The translations under genes and the position numbers were made by a program. Shown here piece after piece: positions 1 through 8,653 of a stretch of DNA of 46,913 bases. Location: assembly GCA_017428285.1 (NCBI GenBank), contig JAFRRE010000138.1, forward strand, positions 1-46,913, in the 5' to 3' direction. The stretch is from Bacteroidales bacterium (GTDB taxonomy: Bacteria; Bacteroidota; Bacteroidia; Bacteroidales; F082). A model generated the notes under the pieces. The model was not told where the DNA came from, did not search any database, and saw only the letters and a program-made list of their open reading frames with translations. Numbering within the stretch: position 1 is the stretch's first letter; each line of letters starts with the position of its first letter.

Positions 1-106
1 CAAAATCGAAATAGATAGGGACAAAACCGTTTTAGGGCTTTGCAGATGGCTTTTTTGGTGTTTTTTTGGATAATTTTGCGTGCATAACGCAGAAAAACAC
101 ATTGAA

Positions 107-1351
107 ATGAAAGCAACAAGAATTTTCACCCTGCTTGCGCTCCTGATGATAGCGGGAGGGGTGATGATGCAGGCACAAGAGTTTCAGCGGAGAGCCTTGA
201 TGCGGGATCCTCTGTTTTTGGATACCACCTCTGGGGTCTTCCATGAGATTTATGATTTCTGGCAACGATACGAATATGCATATTTTTTGGATTATGGAAG
301 GATAAGCGACCCTGACTATAAGCCAACGAATTACGACTTTTGGGCTGATTCTGAAATAGAAGCCTATGGAGACCCCAATTCCATCATACAATGCAATTTA
401 CTGCCGTTTTATGCATACGAAGAGTATTTTATGGGGGTTGCCAAACGCAACGACACCCTATATGAACTCCAAACGGCGTTTTTTGACGACTTCCCAAGCC
501 CAAATCAGTTGTTGGGCATCTTTACCATTCCGCTGATAAGGACAGCCGACGGATTCAAGTTGGTCAATAAACTGACCATCAATAAAAACGATTTCTGCAA
601 GAAACAAATCGCATGGATTACCTATTATTATCCATCGACATATCATTTTGATGAACAGGCGGCCAACACTGCCGTGTTGAGGCTTTCGGCATTCGCCGAA
701 GAGTTTGGCGTCGATGGAATGGAACCTGTGGAGTATTATTTGTTTGAGAACAAGACGGAAATGTTCCATTACTTCGGGATAGACGGCAGTTGCTATGATT
801 TCTATTCGGCAGAGACGGTTGTTCCATACGGAAACAGCAAAATAGGCAAAAACAAGATTTGCTACACGAAAGGTGGAGAAAGCAAGATTCATGAATTCAT
901 ACATTTGATGCTAAAGAGCGTATCGAATGGCCAACGGTTTTCCCGATTTGAGGAAGGAATATGCTGCTATTTTGGCGAACATGTTCTACAGACCAAAGAG
1001 TGGCATTTTGACAAGCTGAAGATATTTTTGAATGACAATCCTCAAATCGACCTTTCCGTGGATTTGATTGAGGCTTATGTGGATGCCGATGGAAAGTACA
1101 CGCATGACTCAATCCAAAGTGTCATAAATTACAAGAGACCTTATAGTGATGTATATTCGAATTATGGCTATGACATCCAGATGGTGATTTGCGAGATGCT
1201 TTACAAGAAAGGCGGGATGGATTTGGTAAAAAGGATGTTGTTTGAAACGAAAAGGAATGAAGATGAGTATGAGATGATTGAGACGCTGCTGGGGGTGAAG
1301 CGGGATGAAGTGAATGGAGTTATTAGGGATTATTTGAGGGAGAAGTATTGA
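107..1351 (+). CDS. secreted gluzincin-type zinc metallopeptidase (tandem copy 1)
   Basis: A 414-residue protein with an N-terminal signal peptide (about residues 1-23, ending MQAQ). ATG 107 is chosen over the upstream in-frame GTG at 80 because it starts the leader shared with the next two genes. HEFIH at residues 262-266 and an EG pair at 283-284 (FEEGICCYF) match the HExxH...E zinc site of gluzincin peptidases. The mature part otherwise resembles no family I can name. It is the first of three tandem genes that share leader sequence but differ in the mature region. Export to the periplasm or beyond is inferred from the signal peptide. The substrate is unknown. No T9SS sorting domain is visible at the C-terminus. 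Metallopeptidase call confident, biological role not. Confidence 0.75.
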   Translation: MKATRIFTLLALLMIAGGVMMQAQEFQRRALMRDPLFLDTTSGVFHEIYDFWQRYEYAYFLDYGRISDPDYKPTNYDFWADSEIEAYGDPNSIIQCNLLPFYAYEEYFMGVAKRNDTLYELQTAFFDDFPSPNQLLGIFTIPLIRTADGFKLVNKLTINKNDFCKKQIAWITYYYPSTYHFDEQAANTAVLRLSAFAEEFGVDGMEPVEYYLFENKTEMFHYFGIDGSCYDFYSAETVVPYGNSKIGKNKICYTKGGESKIHEFIHLMLKSVSNGQRFSRFEEGICCYFGEHVLQTKEWHFDKLKIFLNDNPQIDLSVDLIEAYVDADGKYTHDSIQSVINYKRPYSDVYSNYGYDIQMVICEMLYKKGGMDLVKRMLFETKRNEDEYEMIETLLGVKRDEVNGVIRDYLREKY

Positions 1352-1441
1352 GGGAGAATTTTTGTGCTGACGTTATGCGTGCTAACGTGCTTACGAAGGG
1401 GACTTATAGGACAGGTAAGACTAATAAAAACCAATAGAACA

Positions 1442-2869
1442 ATGAAAACAACGAGAATTTACACCCTGCTTGCGCTCCTATTTATCATTGCAACCAAGAC
1501 AACGGTAGAGGCACAAGAAACACTGACAGGAAAATCATCCGTAGAACTGAAATTTACAAGATACATTGATGAAGACACCACGAAAATCTTCTCATTATAC
1601 GATTATTGCTGCCATGTGGCACAAAGAGTTACAATAGAGAAACATCTGGGGGACAGCGTGAAATTAGACCTTGAAGTGTGCAACTTTCACCCAGCACTAC
1701 TACCATTTTTCTACAACAACATGGAAGTGTATGGGGTTGACAACGGGAACAAAGAGCCTTTGCAATTCGATTTATCTAATGTTGGCGTTGCCATTGATAA
1801 TCAAGGCTATGACACAATAGACATTTCATTCTATTTTAACCCGAATTCACTCATGTTGTACAAATACAAAATGGCATTCGGTGGAATTACCATGTATCAA
1901 TCAGGATGGCATTCGATGTTTTTCACAAGTTCCAACATGGAGTTTGATGAAATAAACGTTATTTGCGCAGATGGCATCAACATGTTTTTGGAGGGTCCAT
2001 ACGTCCACAAAGACAATCGTTTTACGATGCATAATTTAAATAATCCAACCATTAATGCCTTTCTGATAAATTTGGAGTATTACGTTAATGACACTCTTTC
2101 TGAAAACCCTGACATCACCGCATTCTTGTTCAAAGGCAATAATGCATGGCAAGATACAATAACCGGAGATTGGCACGATTGGGAGCCTGATGAAGAAAGC
2201 CATCCAAAAAGTCGCCTGCCATCAAATGTTGCAAGTGTAATCGATAACTTGTCAAGCTTTTTCAACAAGAGAGTTGCAAGCCTGGAGTATATTGACACCT
2301 ACACAACCCTTGTAGACAATGATGACGAATCGTGTTGGGGAGCGGCCTACGATATTGATGATGAAAATTGGTTTATCGTTATGGACACGTCTTTCTGGAA
2401 CGACTATCAGTGGTGTCATGAAACGGTGCATTGCTATAACACAAAATTGCCTTGCCGCAACGATTCTTCTTATTATTTCTTCAACGAATCAATGACGGAG
2501 TTCGTTTCGGTTTATTTTGGCACACCAGAGAAAACCAGCATTGATAGTGTTTTTATTAAAAGGATGGAAAAATATGGCAAACTGCTTGATGGTTTCCCAT
2601 CCATTTTTCAAGTTGAAAACAACCGGATGGGGATTGACGGCAGCGGTTCATTTTATGTAACTTACGTGAAAACCCCATATTGCTTGCATCTTCTTGCAAA
2701 AGATGTCGGCGAACATCGTTTTATGGAGATATGCCAAGGGTTTTACAAGCATATCAACAAAATGGAAACATACACATTCGCTGATTTTGCAGATTACATG
2801 CTTAAACATGGCGTGTCGTATGAGCAATGGAAGCAATTTATGACCAATCTGTATTCGAAGGATTTTTGA
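1442..2869 (+). CDS. secreted gluzincin-type zinc metallopeptidase (tandem copy 2)
   Basis: A 475-residue secreted protein. The start is ATG 1442, where the leader MKTTRIYTLLALLF begins; the longer ORF from 1364 would lie in the repeated intergenic sequence. HETVH at residues 326-330 and NES with Glu349 (FFNESMTEFVSVYF) form a HExxH...E zinc site. Apart from the leader and the zinc site, the sequence does not visibly resemble copy 1 or copy 3. The 90 nt from copy 1 to this start carry a block (gtgctnacgttatgcgtgctaac) that recurs before copy 3. The role is probably extracytoplasmic proteolysis; the substrate is unknown. Confidence 0.72.
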   Translation: MKTTRIYTLLALLFIIATKTTVEAQETLTGKSSVELKFTRYIDEDTTKIFSLYDYCCHVAQRVTIEKHLGDSVKLDLEVCNFHPALLPFFYNNMEVYGVDNGNKEPLQFDLSNVGVAIDNQGYDTIDISFYFNPNSLMLYKYKMAFGGITMYQSGWHSMFFTSSNMEFDEINVICADGINMFLEGPYVHKDNRFTMHNLNNPTINAFLINLEYYVNDTLSENPDITAFLFKGNNAWQDTITGDWHDWEPDEESHPKSRLPSNVASVIDNLSSFFNKRVASLEYIDTYTTLVDNDDESCWGAAYDIDDENWFIVMDTSFWNDYQWCHETVHCYNTKLPCRNDSSYYFFNESMTEFVSVYFGTPEKTSIDSVFIKRMEKYGKLLDGFPSIFQVENNRMGIDGSGSFYVTYVKTPYCLHLLAKDVGEHRFMEICQGFYKHINKMETYTFADFADYMLKHGVSYEQWKQFMTNLYSKDF

Positions 2870-2944
2870 AGCGGAGAGCGGAAAATGGATTAAGGAGTGA
2901 CTTTTTGTCGTGCTAACGTTATGCGTGCTAACGGGATTACGAAG

Positions 2945-2999
2945 ACTCCCCGGCCTGTGGCCACCCCCTCACAGAGGGGGACGGGCCAGCGCACAGAGG
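2945..2999. repeat. GC-rich palindromic element inserted upstream of metallopeptidase copy 3
   Basis: The region before copy 3 (2906-3045) aligns with the region before copy 2 (1366-1441) on both sides, but carries about 55 extra nt beginning at actccccggcc and ending near cgcacagagg. The extra piece contains inverted repeats (CCCCCTC acag AGGGGG, and GGCC arms). The alignment of paralogous spacers therefore marks the boundaries of a short inserted palindromic element. No coding capacity. Confidence 0.6.
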
Positions 3000-3045
3000 A
3001 TGGGACAAATAGGACTTAATAAGACTAATAAAAACCTATAGAATA

Positions 3046-4152
3046 ATGAAAGCAACAAGACTTTACACCCTGCTTGCGCTACTGCTGATGGCGGGAGGGG
3101 TGACGATGCAGGCACAAGAAGTCAAAGTTGAGGCTTCGGAAACGATTGAACTGATGAGCATTATGGCTCGCACGGCTGGATTTCAGGAGTATCACATGGA
3201 CATGGCAGGGAAATACACAGAAGAAACCGAGGCTTGGTTTGCTCCGTTTGAATCGCATTCCGCTATTGCTTACATGCGAAGTTTGAGAGCGAAATACGGC
3301 ATTAGTTATGATGCTGTTGCCAGTATGTCGTTACATATCGAAGCGGATGGAAAGACCGTGCGTCTCGTTGATGCCAAAACCCTTGAACAGAGATGGCAAA
3401 ATGTTAATCTTGACACTTGTTTGATGTACATCAACCAGTTTTACGTTGATACACACTTCCACGAGTTCTACATGCAGCACCAAAGTTTCTACGAAGAAGG
3501 ACTTCAAGCCTATAAAAACAATGTAATGCAGTATTTCAAACAAGATTGGTATGCTCATTTTTATGGGATGGCACCTGAACAAATCTTTACTGTTATCATT
3601 GGTTTCACAAATGGTGGGAACTGTTACGGACCGAGTCGTCAATTCCCAAGCCAAAAGATAGAGGTGTTTTCTATTTCTGGATACTACTTGGATGAAGAGA
3701 CGGGAAAGGCTTTTGAAGACGGTTTATATTTGGCTTCCTTGTTAGTACATGAATTCAACCATTCTTTTGTCAATCCACGCCTTGATGATGAGGCAAACAA
3801 GACTTTGTTGTTGCCAATTGGAGAGGATTTGTATGTTCTGACAAAAAATTTGATGAATTGGCAGGCATACAAAAACGGCTCGACAGTGCTTAACGAGAGC
3901 ATTGTCCGTGCCGCAGTCATTATCTACATGGAGGAAAACGGTTTTGCCGCCGAGCAGGTAAGGGATGAAATATATGATCAACTTGGTAGGGGTTTCCATT
4001 GGATGCCCGAGTTGGTGAGTGCACTCAAGGAATACACACGCCATCGCGACAAATACCCGACTTTCAACGATTTTTATCCTGAAATCGCGAAGGTCTTGGG
4101 CGCATACGTTGAGAGTGAGCATCAGCAGATTAATACTGCTTTGGAAAGATGA
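3046..4152 (+). CDS. secreted zinc metallopeptidase, DUF4932-like (tandem copy 3)
   Basis: A 368-residue protein with the shared signal peptide MKATRLYTLLALLLMAGG...MQAQ. HEFNH at residues 235-239 and Glu284 in LNESIVRAAVIIYM form the zinc site. The helical pattern around it, with a long insert between HExxH and the third ligand, recalls the DUF4932 group of putative metallopeptidases, from memory. It is followed 40 nt later by another secreted protein on the same strand, possibly co-transcribed. The mature region is unlike copies 1 and 2, although the first 24 codons are nearly the same as copy 1 at DNA level. Confidence 0.75.
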   Translation: MKATRLYTLLALLLMAGGVTMQAQEVKVEASETIELMSIMARTAGFQEYHMDMAGKYTEETEAWFAPFESHSAIAYMRSLRAKYGISYDAVASMSLHIEADGKTVRLVDAKTLEQRWQNVNLDTCLMYINQFYVDTHFHEFYMQHQSFYEEGLQAYKNNVMQYFKQDWYAHFYGMAPEQIFTVIIGFTNGGNCYGPSRQFPSQKIEVFSISGYYLDEETGKAFEDGLYLASLLVHEFNHSFVNPRLDDEANKTLLLPIGEDLYVLTKNLMNWQAYKNGSTVLNESIVRAAVIIYMEENGFAAEQVRDEIYDQLGRGFHWMPELVSALKEYTRHRDKYPTFNDFYPEIAKVLGAYVESEHQQINTALER

Positions 4153-4192
4153 GAAATGGATAAAAGAATAACAAATTAAAAATCAGTAAAAT

Positions 4193-5682
4193 ATGAAAGT
4201 TAAAGTATTAATTCTGTTGAGCGTATTCTACACCTGTTTTTCGTTCGCACAAAAGCCGGAGCTCAAGCAAGGCCCGTTGGCCAAAAGCGTAAAACTCACC
4301 AATCAAGCCATGTATATAGGAGAGGACGAGTCTTGTTATTATTTCTTTGATTGTTCCATTAAAACCGCCGTCCTTGGTTTCAGCAAGACCGACTTGTCGC
4401 TGAAAGTGGAGAAGGAATACAAGTCCAAACTGTCGGTGCGTTTCCCCATTTACGGAGGTGTGTTTGGCGAGAACATTGAGCTGGTTACCGCAAAGTGCGA
4501 GCCGGAGGGCTATCGCCTCGAAAAATTCACGATAAAAAAGTCGGACATGACGTTGGCCTCGACCGAGGACATCGGATTCTCGCCTTTCGAAGACGGGAAA
4601 AAGCATGTCATCAACATGGATCCCATCAAGTTGAGCGATGCCATCACGGTTTCCAGCAAACTCTCTCCTGACCAGTCCCATCGTGTGCTGGTGCGGTTGG
4701 ACCAGTGCAAGAATGGCGCACCCAGCGTGTGGAAGGTCGTGATGTTGGACAACAAGACAGGTGCGACCTTATGGAGCAGGGATACGGATTTCCATTTTGC
4801 CGATTTTGTGCCTACTGACGACGGCAAGCTCATATTGGCAGGCTATTATCTTGCCGACACCGAAGACAAGGCAATAGCGGCGCTCGTGGTCATGTCGGAC
4901 GAAGGAGAAGAACAAATGGCATTCCCTTTGCCCGTCAACATCGGAGGTGCGGAACTTGCATTGAACGGCAATCGCCTTTGGGTTACTGGTTCGCTGAAAG
5001 GAGAGAAATACGGTGACTGGATGTTTTTGTTCAACAGAAACGCCGCCCTTTGCGGGATGTATGTTACCGTATTCGACATGAAAGAGCAAACTGTTGTCAC
5101 TTCCGATACGTATTCTTTCACAAAAGAAGACGTAGATGTTTACCTCAACGCCAAGGAAGGCAAGAGCAAAGACAATGAGGTCCATTGGATTGATTTTCAG
5201 CCCTATCTCATGAACGATGGTCGCGTATGTGTGTCAGGCGTTTACAATTATGATGAGGTCATTAGCACTCATACAGGTGCGTATTACCAGTTCGGGAAAC
5301 TTGGAGGCATACTGAACATGTTCGATACTGAAGGAAAACTATTGTGGAGGAAGCCTTACAGGAATGAGATTATCGGCCCCAAAGAAGTGGTCACCGATGA
5401 ATTGTTTGACATCAACGGTAACCTTTGCTATTACTCGATGGTCTGCTCCAAGTATAAATATCCATCGGATGTGGCCGCCACACAAGACCCGCGGCTGTTG
5501 CAGACCAAGCTCCGCGAGATTATCTTGGACCAGGAGGGGAACGAGACCGTGAACGTCTCGACGGCAAGGGCGTTGTCGGCATCGCTGCCCAGAGCTATAA
5601 TTCAGACAAGATGAAGCGACTGTTTCTGTTGATGGAACAAGGCTTGATCAAAAGCGATGTGCGGTTGGTGGTGGTAGATTGA
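4193..5682 (+). pseudogene. secreted propeller-like protein of unknown function, frameshifted near the C-terminus
   Basis: The signal peptide MKVKVLILLSVFYTCFSFAQ is followed by about 450 residues rich in short beta-strand, Gly- and Asp-containing repeats, consistent with a beta-propeller, but no named family is recognised. The open frame stops at 5614 with an odd tail (STARALSASLPRAIIQTR). In the -1 frame from about 5560 the reading continues smoothly as DGKGVVGIAAQSYNSD... and ends at 5682 in LVVVD. This suggests one base was lost near 5555-5565. I see no slippery heptamer. It is either a real frameshift mutation or a sequencing or assembly error. The gene lies 40 nt after metallopeptidase copy 3. 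Confidence 0.6.
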
Positions 5683-5782
5683 TATTTAGATAAAGCCATC
5701 GAAAGCCTAGCCATTCCCATCGGCGACATGGAGACGGTTTTAGGCTTTTGGTGGCTTTTTATATAATTTGCTGGATTTTGAG

Positions 5783-5790
5783 TATTTTTG
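5783..5790 (+). promoter_or_regulatory. -7 box TATTTTTG for the TPR lipoprotein
   Basis: Matches the Bacteroidota -7 consensus TAnnTTTG. It ends 4 nt before GTG 5795, so the upstream in-frame TTG at 5768 would lie ahead of the promoter and is rejected as the start. Predicts a leaderless transcript. Confidence 0.5.
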
Positions 5791-5794
5791 CCGC

Positions 5795-7675
5795 GTGAAA
5801 TGCTATTTGCACATAGTGAGCTTTTTGTTTGGGCTGGCCATGCTGGTGGCTTGCTCTAAACCGGTTAAGGTTGAGGTCCCTGAGCTTGTCGAAGGGCCGA
5901 CCAAAGAGTTGGCGACCATCGACAGTTTGATGTGGCAGCGGCCTGACAGTGCATTGATGGTTTTGATGGAATACGAAGGCGATTCCAATGTGTTCAACGG
6001 CCATTATGCCCAATTGCTGACCTCGGAATTGCTGTTCAAGAACGAATACGCCCAAACCAACCGCACGGAATTATTGCAGGCCGTGACGTATTTTGACAGC
6101 CTAACCTTCACCCTGAACGACATTCCTCACGCTTCTAGGCGTCATTGCGGACTTGATCCGCAATCTCCCAACCAAAACGACAACATCGTTTTTCTCTCGG
6201 CCCGCGCCCATTATATGAATGGCGTGGGATACTATGAACACGACAGTATTGTGGCGGCTTGCGGGGAGTATCTGAAGGCATTGGAGATTGTGGCAACGCA
6301 TTTCCCCAATGTAGAGACAGTGTGTACACCATCTCTACCGATAGCCCACCTGCCTCGATTTATCGCGTTGACATACAATCGGCTTGGTGATTTGTTTAAA
6401 GACATGTTTATGCAGAACGCCATTTACTGCTATAAGAAATCGCTTGTTTTCACCCGCATTGAACCTACCTCGCCCAATGGCATGGCCAAATTGCTGCGTT
6501 CACTTGGACAACAATATCACTTTTTAAATCAGCATGACAATGCCGAATACTATCTTGATGAGGCCTTGGAGCATTTGTCTGATACGAATAATGTTGACTA
6601 TAGGGATATAATTACACAAAAGGCGCTACTCGACTACTATATGGGTAAGGGAATAGAGCCTGCTATAAACGACCTAAGGCGTATGGCGGCAAAAGCCTCT
6701 GGCATAATTGAGAAGACAACACGCTTCATCCCCATCGGCGACATCTATTTTGATGCCCAAATATATGATTCGGCTTTGGTGTATTTGACGCAGGTGTTTG
6801 AAAATACGGATGATGTGTTGTTGAAATGGGATTTTGCTGGAAAATTGCGCAACATTTACCAAGGCCGTGGCGATACACTGAAAGCCGCTCGATATGCCAT
6901 GTTTCAATCGGAAAATGCTGTTTCGGAAGCAGAAAGCAACGCGCAGGTTTCTAAACTCAACGAATTGTTCCAGCAGCATTTGCAGTGGGAGCAAGAGCGA
7001 GCCGAAGCCGAAAGGCAGCAGGCAGCGCGGCTGCGGAGGAACAGGATGATCGTTGTGGCGTGCGTTCTGGTTGCGGTGGCGGCGCTGTTGGCTTGGCTGC
7101 TGATTAGGCGCAAGATGAAGCAGCAGCGCGACGCGGCGAGCCAACAGATGGATGCCGTGCAAGAGGCGCACCGCTTGGAGAAAGCCTCAATGTCAGGGAG
7201 GCTGAAACGGAGCAACCAAGAGCTGCGCGAGCTGAAGGACCAGATGCGGCAACAGGCGGGCAACGGCGCCCCGAAACAGGAGGCGCAAGCGGTGTCGTTC
7301 AACGATGAGCCTATCTGCCGCCTCATTATGGAGCGGGTGAACGAAGGACAATTCAAAGCGCAGATGGATTGCAAATTATACCAGGACTATGCCTTGGGCA
7401 AGGAGCAGGTGATGGCGTTGCGCGAGGCTGTCGACCGCCACTTCAACCAGTTTACGAGCCGTCTTGCCAAGGCCTATCCCAACCTCACCAAGGGCGACCT
7501 GGACTATTGCTGCCTCTATCTGCTCGGCCTTTCGGATGCCGACATCTCCGCCCTGATGCAGCGCGCCTACAACACCGTGAGCGAGCGCAGCCGCAAATTG
7601 AAAGGCATTTTCGGCAGCGAGGAGCCGCTTCCCGCGACACTCCGAGGCTTTTCCAACGGATCTGCATCTATCTGA
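5795..7675 (+). CDS. TPR lipoprotein with transmembrane segment, coiled coil and C-terminal HTH-like domain
   Basis: Predicted 626 residues from GTG 5795. A lipobox (MLVAC, Cys20) is followed by TPR-like helical repeats (about 40-390), a coiled coil, a transmembrane segment (about 416-438, IVVACVLVAVAALLAWLLI), a second coiled coil and a C-terminal region with LTKGDLDYCCLYLLGLSDADISALMQ then TVSERSRKLKGIFG, which reads as a LuxR-type helix-turn-helix. The layout is that of Bacteroidota one-component membrane regulators: sensing outside, DNA contact inside. Three palindromic elements are inserted in frame in the first 190 residues (VPELVEGP at 28-35, HCGLDPQSP near 118-126, VETVCTPSLP at 173-182). 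Its target is unknown; the secreted-protein genes around it are candidates. Confidence 0.65.
   Translation: MKCYLHIVSFLFGLAMLVACSKPVKVEVPELVEGPTKELATIDSLMWQRPDSALMVLMEYEGDSNVFNGHYAQLLTSELLFKNEYAQTNRTELLQAVTYFDSLTFTLNDIPHASRRHCGLDPQSPNQNDNIVFLSARAHYMNGVGYYEHDSIVAACGEYLKALEIVATHFPNVETVCTPSLPIAHLPRFIALTYNRLGDLFKDMFMQNAIYCYKKSLVFTRIEPTSPNGMAKLLRSLGQQYHFLNQHDNAEYYLDEALEHLSDTNNVDYRDIITQKALLDYYMGKGIEPAINDLRRMAAKASGIIEKTTRFIPIGDIYFDAQIYDSALVYLTQVFENTDDVLLKWDFAGKLRNIYQGRGDTLKAARYAMFQSENAVSEAESNAQVSKLNELFQQHLQWEQERAEAERQQAARLRRNRMIVVACVLVAVAALLAWLLIRRKMKQQRDAASQQMDAVQEAHRLEKASMSGRLKRSNQELRELKDQMRQQAGNGAPKQEAQAVSFNDEPICRLIMERVNEGQFKAQMDCKLYQDYALGKEQVMALREAVDRHFNQFTSRLAKAYPNLTKGDLDYCCLYLLGLSDADISALMQRAYNTVSERSRKLKGIFGSEEPLPATLRGFSNGSASI
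5871..5902 (+). repeat. palindromic element, family B (ggtccctgag..gtcgaagggcc), in frame in the TPR lipoprotein
   Basis: Encodes VPELVEGP directly after the lipobox cysteine. The same core recurs at 39361-39427, 41996-42050 and 44057-44165. The half-sites GGTCCCTGAG and TCGAAGGGCC recur in both orientations. Confidence 0.7.
6141..6168 (+). repeat. palindromic element, family C (ATTGCGGA cttga TCCGCAAT), in frame in the TPR lipoprotein
   Basis: A perfect 8-bp stem (6144-6151 with 6157-6164) around a 5-nt loop, translated as HCGLDPQSP. I recall the same peptide as a recurrent inserted motif in Bacteroidota proteins. Only this copy was seen in the window. Confidence 0.6.
6311..6338 (+). repeat. 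palindromic element, family A (GTAGAGAC...tCTCTAC), degenerate copy
   Basis: A 28-nt imperfect palindrome with conserved ends GTAGAGA and TCTCTAC and a diverged centre. It is translated VETVCTPSLP, the same frame as the copies at 14679, 19089 and 19361. Confidence 0.65.
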
Positions 7676-7724
7676 TTATAGGGATGATAGCCAAAAACCT
7701 ACACAAATCCGCACATTGTTTTTT
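7662..7724 (+). repeat. 62-bp direct repeat, left copy (tail of the TPR gene)
   Basis: From ctgcatcta to acattgttttt. It matches 8567-8628 with roughly nine mismatches, the last 22 nt being identical. It spans the stop codon of the TPR gene and the start of the next promoter region. Confidence 0.75.
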
Positions 7725-7744
7725 GAGGTTTTGGAAATAATGTG

Positions 7745-7752
7745 TATTTTTG
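7745..7752 (+). promoter_or_regulatory. -7 box TATTTTTG before the kinase-like gene
   Basis: Matches TAnnTTTG and lies 15 nt before ATG 7768. A second ATG at 7758 opens only an 11-codon frame. The upstream 62-bp repeat would cover the -33 region. Confidence 0.5.
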
Positions 7753-7767
7753 CACAAATGAAAAACG

Positions 7768-8544
7768 ATGAAGTGCTTTCAAGACCTATATGAGGCAATT
7801 GCTAATGACGGCTTCACACAGTCAACACTTCATATCATCGATGAACTTGTAAACCAGATAGAAAATGGATCCACAGACCTTCCTCGATTTAATCTTCGAG
7901 AGCATTCAGGAGTCTGCAAGGCAGGCGCGGCTCTCATCGGGGCGACCCTCGTCGCAAGCTACGCTGAAAGAAGCCTTACAGCAAGTGGCCATGCTGGAAG
8001 CGGCCAAAAAAGCCCAAGCAACTGGGAAATAGACGAATTGCAAGAAAAACTCATTGAGCAATGGGCAAAGGCTGCTCGCCTTTGGGTAGAATCGTCGGAT
8101 GATATTGTCCGAAAAGGATTCGGCCCCATGATAGCCGAAGGAGCGGAAGCGAAGGTTTATTATAGAGAGGGTTCGCCAGCCGTTTTGAAAGAACGGGCCT
8201 CCATCTATTCCACCACCCAAAAGGCTCTTGATGCCATTGCGCTACACAATTACATCTTCCCTGAAACAGCCATGCACGTCATCGGCTTCACGCGCGATTC
8301 GGACGGACTTTTCCGTGTGATTCTTACACAGCCATACGTCCGTTGTCAGCGTCTTGCCTCAAAGGAAGAAATCGACAAACTTGCAGCCGAAAAAGGATTC
8401 CGTGACAATCGGGAAGGACAGGGAGTGAACTACATTTCGGAACGCATTGCATTGGAGGATATGCACCCTGCCAATGTGTTTATCGATGAAGTGACCTCGC
8501 TTCCCATCTGCATCGACTGTATCGTCAAATTCGTGAAGAAATGA
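7768..8544 (+). CDS. polyvalent-type protein-kinase-like protein
   Basis: A 258-residue protein. Residues about 130-258 contain GFGPMIAEGAEAKVYYREG (nucleotide-loop and Lys region), a FPET...GFTRD stretch, LEDMHPANVFID (H..N catalytic-loop equivalent) and CIDCIVKF (DFG-position equivalent). From memory this resembles the small kinase-like domain of Bacteroidota mobile-element polyvalent proteins. Here it stands alone. The first 90 residues are less certain, because another frame over 7865-8032 also looks protein-like. The gene is bracketed by a 62-bp direct repeat, which suggests it was inserted or that a paralogous gene was lost. Activity has not been shown for this sequence. Confidence 0.6.
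   Translation: MKCFQDLYEAIANDGFTQSTLHIIDELVNQIENGSTDLPRFNLREHSGVCKAGAALIGATLVASYAERSLTASGHAGSGQKSPSNWEIDELQEKLIEQWAKAARLWVESSDDIVRKGFGPMIAEGAEAKVYYREGSPAVLKERASIYSTTQKALDAIALHNYIFPETAMHVIGFTRDSDGLFRVILTQPYVRCQRLASKEEIDKLAAEKGFRDNREGQGVNYISERIALEDMHPANVFIDEVTSLPICIDCIVKFVKK
7865..8032 (+). CDS. possible small ORF overlapping the kinase-like gene
   Basis: A 55-codon frame starting MDPQTFLDLIFESIQ, with two amphipathic helices (ESARQARLSS, LKEALQQVAMLEAAKKA). It overlaps the N-terminal half of the kinase-like ORF in a different frame and stops 6 nt before a TTG that could start the kinase domain. Either the two frames are both used, or one is a shadow. I cannot decide without homologues. Confidence 0.3.
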   Translation: MDPQTFLDLIFESIQESARQARLSSGRPSSQATLKEALQQVAMLEAAKKAQATGK

Positions 8545-8566
8545 ATTTGACGGCACTTTGAGGAAT

Positions 8567-8628
8567 TTGCATCTAATTGATTATCGGTACGATGGCCAAA
8601 AACCCGCACAAATCCGCACATTGTTTTT
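8567..8628 (+). repeat. 62-bp direct repeat, right copy
   Basis: Matches 7662-7724. The preceding bases (cggcactttgagga) also resemble the codons just before the TPR stop (cgacactccgagg), so this looks like the remnant of a second TPR-gene tail. Confidence 0.75.
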
Positions 8629-8653
8629 CTTGACAGGTGTGGGGAAACGGCTG

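Noticed and set aside
1..106. Further gene fragment at the left edge.
   Set aside because: No frame with convincing codons; TAATTTTG at 71-78 is probably the -7 box of the first gene.
5555..5570. Programmed -1 frameshifting in the secreted protein gene.
   Set aside because: No slippery heptamer or clear downstream structure; a lost base is simpler.
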